A stretch of DNA of 64,000 bases, taken from CBDCVD01 sp965224015. Lineage in GTDB: Bacteria > Pseudomonadota > Alphaproteobacteria > Rhizobiales > CBDCVD01. The translations under genes and the position numbers were made by a program. This document shows positions 9,356-17,329 of this stretch, in pieces; within the stretch, counting starts at the first letter, position 1, and each line of letters begins with the position of its first letter. The notes under the pieces were generated by a model, which was not told where the DNA came from, made no database searches, and saw only the letters and a list, made by a program, of their open reading frames with translations. The DNA is taken from contig OZ245032.1 in NCBI GenBank assembly GCA_965224015.1, positions 3,432,945 through 3,496,944 of the forward strand. Direction: 5' to 3'.

Positions 9356-10762
9356 ATGAAGGTTCCGCAAACCATCGGCCCCATTCACTTTATCGGCATC
9401 GGGGGCATTGGCATGAGCGGCATTGCGGAAATGCTCGTAGCGCTTGGCTATCAAGTCCAGGGGAGCGACCTGGCGGACAATGCCAATGTGACGCGTCTGC
9501 GCGAAAAGGGCGTCCGCGTCTATGTGGGGCATGACGCAAAGCATATTGATGAAGCCCAGGTCGTGGTTATATCGTCAGCCATCGGACGGGATAACCCGGA
9601 GCTGCGTGAGGCGCGCATGCGCCTTTTACCAATTGTTCGCCGCGCTGAAATGCTGGCGGAACTGATGCGTTTCAAGTCCTGTGTTGCGGTTGCCGGCACC
9701 CATGGCAAGACCACGACCACCTCTATGGTGGCAGCCCTTCTTGAAGCGGGAGGGTTTGATCCCACGGTGATTAATGGCGGCATTATCAACGCCTATGGCA
9801 CAAATGCGCGTATGGGCACCGGTGACTGGATGGTGGTTGAGGCGGACGAATCTGACGGGACATTTGTCAAACTGCCCGCCGACGTGGCGATTGTCACCAA
9901 CGTGGATCCGGAACATCTCGACCACTATGGGGATTTTGCTGCGGTGCAAGACGCGTTCCGGGCTTTTGTCGAGAACATTCCTTTTTACGGGTTTTCAGTC
10001 ATGTGCCTTGATCATCCGCAGGTGCAAACCCTGGTGCGGCGCATTGAGGACAAACGCCTATTCACCTACGGCACAACGCCGCAAGCGGATGTGCAGATAC
10101 TCTGTGAGCGCACCCAGGGGCCACGGGCGAATTTCAGTTTGAAGCTGCGTGATCGCTATGCAGGGACAAGCACCATACTTGAAGACTTGAACTTGCCCAT
10201 GCCCGGGCATCACAATGTGCTGAACGCGACAGCAGCCGCATGCGTTGCCCATCACCTGGGGGTCGATGATGCCGCCATCAGATCGGGTCTGTCGGATTTT
10301 GCTGGAGTCAAACGGCGCTTCAGTCTGACGGGGACCTGGCGCGATGTTTCGATTTTTGACGATTATGCCCACCATCCGGTCGAGATATCGGCGGTTTTGG
10401 CGGCGGCACGAGAGGCCTGCTCCGGACGCATCATCGCCATCATGCAGCCCCATCGATATACGCGCCTGGCGAGCCTGTTCGATGATTTTTGCGGCTGTTT
10501 TCAAAATGCCGACAAGGTTCTGATCACCCCCGTTTATGAAGCCGGTGAGGCGCCGATTGCGGGTGCGGATCATCAGGCGCTTGTCCGCGGTATTCGCGCC
10601 GGCGGGCACCGGGACGCGCAGGCCCTTGATGATCCCCGCACTTTAGCAAACATCATTTTAGAGACGGCACGTGCTGGCGACTATGTTCTGTTTCTTGGGG
10701 CCGGATCAATCAGTCAGTGGGCGCACGCCTTGCCTGAAGAACTGGCGGCGCTGCCGTCTTAG
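9356..10762 (+). CDS. murC: UDP-N-acetylmuramate:L-alanine ligase MurC
   Basis: Adds L-alanine to UDP-MurNAc, the first stem residue. From the ATG at 9356, which has a GAGGAGGA ribosome site, it has 468 residues. The N-terminal nucleotide loop GIGGIGMSG and the ATP loop AGTHGKTTT (113-121) are intact. A longer reading frame from 9278 only translates a repeat fragment. Its stop TAG (10760-10762) is the first three bases of a family B end. The expected next genes murB, ddl, ftsQ, ftsA and ftsZ are absent here; a minus-strand gene converges instead. Confidence 0.96.
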   Translation: MKVPQTIGPIHFIGIGGIGMSGIAEMLVALGYQVQGSDLADNANVTRLREKGVRVYVGHDAKHIDEAQVVVISSAIGRDNPELREARMRLLPIVRRAEMLAELMRFKSCVAVAGTHGKTTTTSMVAALLEAGGFDPTVINGGIINAYGTNARMGTGDWMVVEADESDGTFVKLPADVAIVTNVDPEHLDHYGDFAAVQDAFRAFVENIPFYGFSVMCLDHPQVQTLVRRIEDKRLFTYGTTPQADVQILCERTQGPRANFSLKLRDRYAGTSTILEDLNLPMPGHHNVLNATAAACVAHHLGVDDAAIRSGLSDFAGVKRRFSLTGTWRDVSIFDDYAHHPVEISAVLAAAREACSGRIIAIMQPHRYTRLASLFDDFCGCFQNADKVLITPVYEAGEAPIAGADHQALVRGIRAGGHRDAQALDDPRTLANIILETARAGDYVLFLGAGSISQWAHALPEELAALPS

Positions 10763-10791
10763 AGCGTATCAGGTATTATTGAACCAATTCC
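10760..10791 (+). repeat. Family B end between convergent murC and SIMPL gene
   Basis: TAGAGCGTATCAGGTATTAT... contains both the murC stop (TAG, 10760-10762) and, on the other strand, the stop of the SIMPL-domain gene (TAA, 10776-10778). It is probably one terminus of a degenerate element. Confidence 0.7.
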
Positions 10792-11579
10792 CAGGTCATG
10801 GTGAGGGAGACAGAAATTTCCTGCTCGCCGACCTCAATAGGCACCGGTGCATCAGCCATTTGCAACTCGGCCGAGCGGGCATAGAGCATCGGACGCGGTC
10901 TGCCACCCGCTTCATTGATCGACACGATGCGCCCAAGACGGACACCCGCCGCCTTTGCGATCAGTTCTGCCTTGCTACGGGCATCGGCAACGGCGCGCTT
11001 TCGCGCCTCGTTTCTGTCCCGCGCAGGTTCAGATAGCGTGAACCGCACCCCCGAAAACCGATTTGCACCGGCGCGCGCCGCCCGATCGAGAATGGAACCG
11101 GTCTCCTGCAAGCGCCGGACCCGCACATTAACACTGTTGGAGACCACATACCCTACGATGCGCGGAGCCTCAGGTCCTGCGCTACCTTGCACCCTGTTGC
11201 GGTCATATCGTGGCTGCAAGTCAAAGTGCGCCGTGGCAATATCGCGCTTTTCAATGCCTTGTTCTTTTAACATCGCAATGAGATCGGTCATGATGCGGGT
11301 GTTTTCATCAAGTGCCGCTTTTGCTCCCTGCGCCGCGGTTTCAACCCCCAAGTGCACAATGGCAATATCCGGCATGACCGTGACAACACCAGTTCCAGTT
11401 ATCACTATTGTAGCCGGACGTGTGGTCGGGCGATCGCCATCGCCGGTCTGCGCCAAAACCGATACGACAGAAGCAAAGATCGCAAGCCCGGCCAAACCCA
11501 TAGTCGTGGCCAGTAGCCGGGCAATCTTGGCAAGCCTATCCGACCGCAAATCGGGTTTTGAGGGTATCGTCTGCAGCAT
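10776..11579 (-). CDS. Secreted SIMPL-domain (DUF541) protein
   Basis: The 267-residue precursor has an N-terminal hydrophobic segment (about residues 25-44) ending VLAQT, a likely signal peptide, so it acts in the periplasm or is anchored by that segment. The body matches the SIMPL/DUF541 family: ITGTGVVTVMPDIA at the start, GYVVSNSVNVRV in the middle and the helix ARKRAVADARSKAELIAKAAG. Family members form oligomeric periplasmic rings of poorly defined role. It converges on murC with 13 nt between stops, both inside a repeat. It occupies the place where murB would be expected. Confidence 0.85.
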   Translation of the reverse strand: MLQTIPSKPDLRSDRLAKIARLLATTMGLAGLAIFASVVSVLAQTGDGDRPTTRPATIVITGTGVVTVMPDIAIVHLGVETAAQGAKAALDENTRIMTDLIAMLKEQGIEKRDIATAHFDLQPRYDRNRVQGSAGPEAPRIVGYVVSNSVNVRVRRLQETGSILDRAARAGANRFSGVRFTLSEPARDRNEARKRAVADARSKAELIAKAAGVRLGRIVSINEAGGRPRPMLYARSAELQMADAPVPIEVGEQEISVSLTMTWELVQ

Positions 11580-11641
11580 CAGTCTGTCTCCGCAATCTGT
11601 TTCAGTCCAAAGCCGTTGCTCTGTTTGATCTCATCCGCCCA

Positions 11642-11662
11642 AAAGCAATACCGCTGGTATTA
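11642..11662 (+). repeat. Family A repeat fragment (one end)
   Basis: The bases agcaataccgctggtatta equal the right-hand end of family A. The rest of the 190-bp gap holds GC-rich debris that may be family E-like. No gene is apparent. Confidence 0.55.
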
Positions 11663-11770
11663 TCCATAACCGGGGGTAAATAAGGTCCATCACCCGCAAA
11701 ACGAATCCCCCGCCGTGCACAACATACAGTCAGGTCCGTTGCCATGCATGCTAATTATTTTAATTATTGA

Positions 11771-13846
11771 CTACTGATTGGCTTGGATTTCGACACCCAA
11801 AATCTCAATCAATTGGGCGGGCTCTTGAGCCATCAACATGATTTGCATCGCGGGCACAGGTGTCGGCGGTTTTACAGAGACACTCAGGTTATCAGGGGCC
11901 TCCAGAAACGCCTGCGCGGCTTCTGTGACCACCTGCGAGAACTCCGGCGTTGTGAACGCCCCCGCCAGACCTGACAACTTAAACATGACCATTTGCTTTA
12001 GCTGTTCAGGCGGCTGTCCTGTTTGTGCACTTAGCATGGACAGCGCCCGACCAAGCAACGAATTGTCGGAAACCGAGACCTGTGCCGATTTCAATGACGC
12101 AAACATGGCGGTAGGATAGTTATCTTCCGGGTTTTCAAGGAACTCACGGGGAACACCGGTGACTTCCGCCTCAAGGGAGAGGGTGGCGGCATCGTAACCT
12201 TCAAGCCGTGTGTTTTTCAAGGTTACTGTTTGGCTTGCTTCATCCCAGGACAGATCAATTGACAGATTGCCCCCGAGCTCTTCATAACCCAGTCCTGTGA
12301 TCACCTCTTGTGCACGCGGATCCGTTATCAATCCTGCTGGCACCTTGAGGTTTTCAATAGTCAGGCCCAACTGGGTTGGAATTCTACCTATATAGTTGCC
12401 TGAGCGGAACTCAGCCAGATCATAGCTGATTTCCTGACCGGGGATTGCCAACATCCGCATACCACGCGCCTGCACAAGGCCTATCTGGGGAATAAAATCC
12501 AACACCATATCCTGAACCGCCAGATCGTCGGCATTATTGGCTGTCATCGCCGCAAAAGCAAGCTCCGCCAGCCTGTTGACATCGACAAAGTTAACTTGCG
12601 CGAGCCTGAACAGCTCGTGAGTAACGATTTTTCGCCCCCCATAGGAGACATCGATATTCTCTATGGTAAAATCATCCAATTCGGCAAGGGTGAATTCCTC
12701 AAAACTGATTTTCCCAACCGAGGCGTCGATGGCTTTTCCGTCCTCTGAGATGGTTCCCTTTACACGCATCCCGCTGAATTCCATGCTCTCCATACGGAAT
12801 CTGTCCAGAACTCCGATAATAGCGGCCACATCTTCAGGCTCAGGAGTGGGGGCCATGTCTTCAGCGCTGCCAGCCTCCAGTCCCATGCGTATCAAACGCC
12901 CGAAAGCGGCAATGGTACCCACATCTTTTAACTGACGCATATAAATAGGGCCACCCGTGATCGGCCCCATCTCAAGGGATATGTCACCCAGGCGTCCGAC
13001 GATGCCCTCCAGCGAGCTGTGGCCCTGAACCGTGACCCACTGCTCGTCTCCTTTGCCATCCTGATAGGCGCTCGGTGCCAAGAGGTGCTCTAAAACGGTG
13101 TAGTCGATATCATGGGTGACCATGGGCAGATATTCAAGTGAAGCGTCCAACTCTTCTATCTTTTGGCTAAACTGGTAGCCACCGATCTCCATCCTCTCGA
13201 TCCTGCCACCGCCAAAATTGAAGAGCACTAAATTCTTGTAAAAGTCTTTATACGGGACGTCATTGCCAACGGCAGGGTCCATCGGCGGAACAAGCGCCAG
13301 CGCCGCCCCCATGTCAACACGGGCTGAACGGATTTCGTCCGCCGAAAACCCTTTAATTCCTCTGTAAGATGCATTCAGCATCGTAAAGGTCTCATCAATC
13401 AGGGTCTGCGCTGCAACGTCGAAATCATGACGTGGATTGATGAATTCAATATCGTGAACAACGAACGCCTCACCAATCGGCTCCCACTCAAACGCCAATG
13501 ACTTGATGGCAACGTAGGAAGCGCTAATTTCGTTCTCTGACCCCTGGGCGAACCCGGTAACGCGCACGCCCTTGATAGTGGCCTTCATACTGTCGGCAAA
13601 GGAAACGGACAGCGTGTCAATATCCACATTGCCTGCCGCATCACTCGTGAGACCTTCATGGCTCACCTCGACCCCATCCATTTGCGCCAGACGATCAATC
13701 AGCGCCTCAATGGAATTGTCGGAAAGCGCCCGTGCGGGGCGCGGACCGGCAAGCACAAAAAAAACGGCAAAAACCGTCACCATTACCAGCAGCGCCCGGC
13801 GCGCCTGAACGGAGTATCGAGATAATCGGGCAAATTCGTTGCTCAT
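11771..13846 (-). CDS. Large secreted protein of unknown function
   Basis: The 691-residue precursor has a clear signal peptide (hydrophobic stretch about residues 18-38, cleavage near ARA-LSDN). A ribosome site TAGGAGC precedes the ATG. The rest is soluble, acidic and rich in short beta-prone repeats of the form 'GxxxFEEFTLAELDDFTIENIDVSYGG', suggesting a long periplasmic beta structure. I see no catalytic motif and do not recognise a named family, though it is reminiscent of AsmA/YdgA-type periplasmic proteins. It is not in an obvious operon; the SIMPL gene lies downstream on the same strand after 191 bp. Confidence 0.8.
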   Translation of the reverse strand: MSNEFARLSRYSVQARRALLVMVTVFAVFFVLAGPRPARALSDNSIEALIDRLAQMDGVEVSHEGLTSDAAGNVDIDTLSVSFADSMKATIKGVRVTGFAQGSENEISASYVAIKSLAFEWEPIGEAFVVHDIEFINPRHDFDVAAQTLIDETFTMLNASYRGIKGFSADEIRSARVDMGAALALVPPMDPAVGNDVPYKDFYKNLVLFNFGGGRIERMEIGGYQFSQKIEELDASLEYLPMVTHDIDYTVLEHLLAPSAYQDGKGDEQWVTVQGHSSLEGIVGRLGDISLEMGPITGGPIYMRQLKDVGTIAAFGRLIRMGLEAGSAEDMAPTPEPEDVAAIIGVLDRFRMESMEFSGMRVKGTISEDGKAIDASVGKISFEEFTLAELDDFTIENIDVSYGGRKIVTHELFRLAQVNFVDVNRLAELAFAAMTANNADDLAVQDMVLDFIPQIGLVQARGMRMLAIPGQEISYDLAEFRSGNYIGRIPTQLGLTIENLKVPAGLITDPRAQEVITGLGYEELGGNLSIDLSWDEASQTVTLKNTRLEGYDAATLSLEAEVTGVPREFLENPEDNYPTAMFASLKSAQVSVSDNSLLGRALSMLSAQTGQPPEQLKQMVMFKLSGLAGAFTTPEFSQVVTEAAQAFLEAPDNLSVSVKPPTPVPAMQIMLMAQEPAQLIEILGVEIQANQ

Positions 13847-14284
13847 GACAAGCTCCTACGTTCCTTTATCATTCGACGGCGCAACACCGCCCGGTTGTGG
13901 CTCTGCAGACACCCTCACTGCGACATGTATCCGTTAAGGGTTTGTACGTCAACAGGCCAGATTAGTCTTGTTTGGGTCCCCTTTTCCTAGGTCGTAGAGG
14001 ACCATCAAACGGGACAAGTTGCAAGTCTATTCGATTTTGTGTCTATCTCGTGGCTAACGAACAGGTTGCATTAAAGGTATGATAAACGCTCTTATAAAGA
14101 GTATAAGTAATTTCCTACTCATTTATGTTGATATCTGGTGCTCAGCTGAGCACGTCCAATAACTGCATCACCCGCCCGCTCCTCTTTATAGCTTTTAGGG
14201 CCCAAGGCGGGGGAGCGGGCTGGCTATAGCAAAATGGGTAAAGCTAACCCCATGCTGATCTAGCCAGTAAATAGACGTTTCCAG
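13847..14284. other. Gene-free gap with repeat debris upstream of the large secreted protein
   Basis: The right part (about 14160-14286) is a family E element read in reverse: a GC-rich hairpin arm (CCCGCTCC...GGGAGCGGGCTGG) and the terminal TAGACGTTTCCAGCTA, with a piece of family C inserted (14224-14263). The left part should hold the promoter of the minus-strand gene. The genes rpsT and dnaA, which flank echA in many alphaproteobacteria, are not present here. Confidence 0.6.
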
Positions 14285-14287
14285 CTA
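14160..14287 (-). repeat. Family E repeat with nested family C piece
   Basis: Read on the minus strand it starts TAGCTGGAAACGTCTATTTA and continues to CAGCCCGCTCCCCC. At 14224-14263 it contains CTATAGCAAAATGGGTAAAG...GCTGATCTA from family C. Its first three bases supply the echA stop codon (14285-14287). Confidence 0.7.
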
Positions 14288-15058
14288 TTTATTTTTAAAC
14301 CGCGCCTGGCGTTTTTCGATAAACGCGTCCATGCCCTCCTTCTGGTCCTTGAGGCCAAAAGCGGCATAGAACAGGCGACGCTCAAAGCGCAAACCCTCGC
14401 TTAATGGTGTCTCGTAGGCGCGATTAATGCTCTCCTTGGTCATCATCACCGCAGGACGTGACATGTCGGCGATTTTTTCACCGGTCTTTACCGCCTCGTC
14501 GATCAGTTCCGCAAGCGGTACCACGCGACTGACAAGACCACAACTTTCCGCTTCATGGGCGTCCATGGTCCGCCCGGTCAGGCACATTTCCATGGCTTTC
14601 GATTTGCCAATAGAGCGCGCCAGGCGCTGGCTGCCACCGGCGCCAGGCAGAATACCCAAAGAGATCTCCGGCTGCCCGAAACGGGCATTGTCAGCGGCCA
14701 AAATGAAGTCACACATCATAGCCAACTCGCATCCGCCCCCAAGGGCATAGCCGGCAACCGCCGCGATAACCGGCTTGCGAATGCGCAGAATATGCTCCCA
14801 GGAGGCCAGGAAATCCTTCCCATAGGCCGTAGCGAAGGTGAAATCGCGCATTTCCTTGATGTCAGCGCCCGCGGCAAACGCCTTGTCCGAGCCGGTCAGA
14901 ACAATACACGCAACCGCTTTGTCATCGTCGAAGCCGCCTAGGGCCTCATTCAGTTCACGGATCAACGCGCTATTGAGCGCATTTAAGGCTTGAGATCGGT
15001 TAAGGGTGATCAAGCCAACGCGCCCGCGTGTCTCAGCAATAATGGTTTCATAGGCCAT
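14285..15058 (-). CDS. Enoyl-CoA hydratase
   Basis: Crotonase-fold enzyme hydrating 2-enoyl-CoA in beta-oxidation. It has 257 residues. The oxyanion-hole segment AAGADIKEM and the two catalytic glutamates of true hydratases are present: GGGCELAMMCD and, twenty residues later, FGQPE. In many alphaproteobacteria this gene lies next to mutM, as here. The TAG stop is generated at the junction with a family E repeat (TAGCTGGAAACG). The reading otherwise ends normally (ARFKNK), so the protein is probably intact. Confidence 0.92.
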   Translation of the reverse strand: MAYETIIAETRGRVGLITLNRSQALNALNSALIRELNEALGGFDDDKAVACIVLTGSDKAFAAGADIKEMRDFTFATAYGKDFLASWEHILRIRKPVIAAVAGYALGGGCELAMMCDFILAADNARFGQPEISLGILPGAGGSQRLARSIGKSKAMEMCLTGRTMDAHEAESCGLVSRVVPLAELIDEAVKTGEKIADMSRPAVMMTKESINRAYETPLSEGLRFERRLFYAAFGLKDQKEGMDAFIEKRQARFKNK

Positions 15059-15184
15059 GGATTACTCTCTTTCCTCCAAGTCATGCCGTGCACGGCTCCG
15101 TAAGAACTGGATACCCCGTTAAAGCCGCCTTTGGACGTTCCAATCTATTGCAAGGCATTACCGCCGCGCATTGGCACCTTTATC

Positions 15185-15193
15185 TTATCCACA
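15185..15193 (+). promoter_or_regulatory. Single consensus DnaA box
   Basis: TTATCCACA, an exact match to the DnaA consensus, lies in the 157-bp gap between echA and mutM. Only one box is visible there, so it is not an origin by itself. Confidence 0.4.
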
Positions 15194-15215
15194 GATGTTC
15201 GTTCGCACACCCTCT

Positions 15216-16103
15216 TTAGCGCTGACAGCGCGGGCAGTAAAATGTTGACCGGCCTGACTGAACAATGCGCTTAACGCGCCCGCTACAACGCTCTCGCAAG
15301 CATTTTTGCGCCTTGCGTCCGTAAACCAGGAATTCATGCTGGAAATAGCCCGGTGTTCCATCGGTATGAACGAAGTCGGACAGGGTTGATCCACCAGCAG
15401 CAATCGCCGCGTCAATGACCGCGCGAACGGCATCCACAAGGCGCACCGTGCGACTTGCTGGTCTATCAGACTTGAGCATCAGAGTCGACGCCTGGCGCAG
15501 TGGCGAAAGGCGCGCCCGAAAAAGCGCCTCGCATACATAAATGTTCCCAAGTCCGGCCACAACTCGCTGGTCCATGAGCGCCGATTTTAAAGTCACGTGC
15601 TTCTTCGCGCAAGCCCGCGCCAGCACCTGCGGCGTAAACCCATTCCCCGTTGGCTCCACGCCAAGATGGCGAAACAGCCGATGTTCATCAAAATTCACCC
15701 GCGGGATAATCTTCATAAAGCCGAACCGGCGCGGATCATTATAGACGATCTCGCCCTCATCGCTCAAACTGAAGGCCACGTGATCATGGCGCCCCTGCTT
15801 GTGTGAGGGTTTCTGCGTGCTGGATGTTATTTGTGATTTGCCGGCGTTTGGAGGATTATAAAAGAAAGCGCCTGTCATTCCCAGATGCATAACCAACACG
15901 TCACCTGACTCCAGATCAGCAAGGAGATATTTGGCACGGCGCCCGAGGCTGGTTACCTGCTGCCCCTCAAGACGCGCACGGAAATCCGGCGCAAAGGCAA
16001 ACCGTAAATCCGGGCGCCGAAGATGCACCCGCGCGATCCGGCGCCCCTGCCAAACCGGTGCCAGATAGCGTCTTATTGTCTCAACCTCGGGCAATTCAGG
16101 CAT
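15216..16103 (-). CDS. mutM: Formamidopyrimidine-DNA glycosylase MutM (Fpg)
   Basis: Bifunctional glycosylase/lyase removing 8-oxoguanine. It starts MPELPEVETIRR: Pro after the initiator Met is the catalytic nucleophile and the next Glu is the general acid. It is 295 residues long. The C-terminal zinc finger is CLRERC...CPRC, a C-x4-C/C-x2-C form often seen in alphaproteobacteria. A short basic/polar stretch (about residues 87-105, KSQITSSTQKPSHKQGRHDH) is longer than in compact homologues. It is divergent from ubiE across a 317-bp gap containing parS. Confidence 0.95.
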   Translation of the reverse strand: MPELPEVETIRRYLAPVWQGRRIARVHLRRPDLRFAFAPDFRARLEGQQVTSLGRRAKYLLADLESGDVLVMHLGMTGAFFYNPPNAGKSQITSSTQKPSHKQGRHDHVAFSLSDEGEIVYNDPRRFGFMKIIPRVNFDEHRLFRHLGVEPTGNGFTPQVLARACAKKHVTLKSALMDQRVVAGLGNIYVCEALFRARLSPLRQASTLMLKSDRPASRTVRLVDAVRAVIDAAIAAGGSTLSDFVHTDGTPGYFQHEFLVYGRKAQKCLRERCSGRVKRIVQSGRSTFYCPRCQR

Positions 16104-16117
16104 GGGAACTTTTCATC

Positions 16118-16147
16118 TTTACGCCAGGCTATTTTACGCCAGGCTAT
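16118..16147 (+). repeat. Tandem duplication, 15 bp x 2
   Basis: The unit tttacgccaggctat occurs twice head to tail just upstream of mutM. Confidence 0.7.
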
Positions 16148-16167
16148 TCCAGCGGCATGGGCTTTTT

Positions 16168-16216
16168 GTACACGCTCTAGCGGGCTGGCCAGGTGGTCAA
16201 TAGACGTTTCCAGCTT
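16168..16216 (-). repeat. Family E end fragment
   Basis: The stretch ctagcgggctggccaggtgg, followed by tagacgtttccagct, matches the terminal region of family E in reverse. A family B terminus (ACACGCTCTA) touches it at 16162. Confidence 0.6.
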
Positions 16217-16259
16217 ATTAATGTTGATGCGCTTTGCTATATTGCGCTTCGCTATACAA

Positions 16260-16275
16260 TGTTTCACGTGAAACA
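16260..16275 (+). other. parS: parS site (ParB binding palindrome)
   Basis: TGTTTCACGTGAAACA is a perfect 16-bp palindrome identical to the ParB-binding consensus of bacterial chromosomes. It lies in the mutM-ubiE divergent gap, outside coding sequence. Chromosomal parS sites cluster near the origin, which fits the origin-proximal character of the neighbouring genes. It marks where ParB loads and spreads for chromosome segregation. Confidence 0.88.
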
Positions 16276-16348
16276 TTTGCGGCTCTCTATCAAGATATGA
16301 CTTGCTCCAATAGCGGGAATTGCATGGCGTGGGAAGCGCTTTTGCATT

Positions 16349-16388
16349 ATTATAGGGTGAGAATCCAGATTATAGGGCGAGAATCCAA
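16349..16388 (+). repeat. Tandem duplication, 20 bp x 2
   Basis: The unit ttatagggYgagaatccaR is repeated twice with two differences, between parS and ubiE. Its effect on the ubiE promoter is unknown. Confidence 0.65.
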
Positions 16389-16420
16389 TTTGCGGTTCTT
16401 TCTTGGCGAGTGACCGGGGC

Positions 16421-17215
16421 ATGATCATGACACGAAACCCGCACAAAACAAAAGACCCAGAGACTTCGTTTGGCTTCGCGCGCATCAAGCAGAGCGAAAA
16501 GCAAGCGCGCGTTGATACCGTGTTCGATACGGTTGCCCATCGCTACGACATTATGAACGATATTGTATCCGGTGGTCTGCACAGGCTATGGAAGGACGCG
16601 ATGGTGGCTTGGCTACAGCCGCCGCGGCACCCGCGGCGCACCTTCCGTGTCCTTGATGTGGCAGGGGGAACGGGGGATATAGCCTTTCGTGTGGCCAAAG
16701 CCGGCGGCAAGGGTGTGGACATTACGGTTGTTGACATCAACGAGGCGATGCTTAAGGAAGGCCAGCGGCGGGCCACCCATGAGGCCAAGGCCCTTGCGGC
16801 AAATCTGCGGTTTGTCAAGGCTAACGCCGAGGCGCTGCCGTTTGCCGATCGCCAGTTCGACGCCTATACAATCGCCTTTGGTATTCGCAACGTGCCGGAT
16901 AAGCAAAAGGCCCTTGCGGAGGCCTACCGGGTCTTGCGTCCGGGGGGGCGGTTTATCTGTCTTGAGCTGAGCCAAATGCAGGCGCCATTTCTTGAGGCCA
17001 TTTATGAACGATATTCCTTTGAAATTGTCCCCAGGCTCGGTGCCATGATTGTTGGTGATGCAGCACCTTATCAATATCTTGTTGAGAGCGTTCGCCGCTT
17101 TCCCAATCAGGCGCGCTTTGCCGATATGATTACGCGCGCCGGATTCTCCCACGTCCAGCATCGAAATCTGAGCTGCGGCATTGTCGCCATCCATGCGGGT
17201 TGGCGTTTTGCCTAA
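16421..17215 (+). CDS. ubiE: Demethylmenaquinone/2-polyprenyl-benzoquinol methyltransferase UbiE
   Basis: SAM-dependent C-methyltransferase of ubiquinone biosynthesis. From the ATG at 16421 it has 264 residues; 16427 is a second ATG, and a TTG at 16403 would lengthen it. UbiE signatures are visible: VFDTVAHRYDIMND near the N-terminus, SAM motif I DVAGGTGDIAF, and the late block RFPNQARFADMITRAGF. ubiB follows on the same strand after 114 bp, the usual pairing. Confidence 0.95.
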   Translation: MIMTRNPHKTKDPETSFGFARIKQSEKQARVDTVFDTVAHRYDIMNDIVSGGLHRLWKDAMVAWLQPPRHPRRTFRVLDVAGGTGDIAFRVAKAGGKGVDITVVDINEAMLKEGQRRATHEAKALAANLRFVKANAEALPFADRQFDAYTIAFGIRNVPDKQKALAEAYRVLRPGGRFICLELSQMQAPFLEAIYERYSFEIVPRLGAMIVGDAAPYQYLVESVRRFPNQARFADMITRAGFSHVQHRNLSCGIVAIHAGWRFA

Positions 17216-17329
17216 AGAATGCGACGGAAAATTGCGTAGCTCCCTTCACAACGAAAATTACCAGCAAAACGGTACGGCCCTTCAGGTGATGTTGCCCCTG
17301 GTCCGAATGGGGATAGGGGATGGGTACCG

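Noticed and set aside
16104..16420. oriC in the mutM-ubiE gap
   Set aside because: parS is present but I find no group of DnaA boxes; parS sites normally lie near, not in, the origin.
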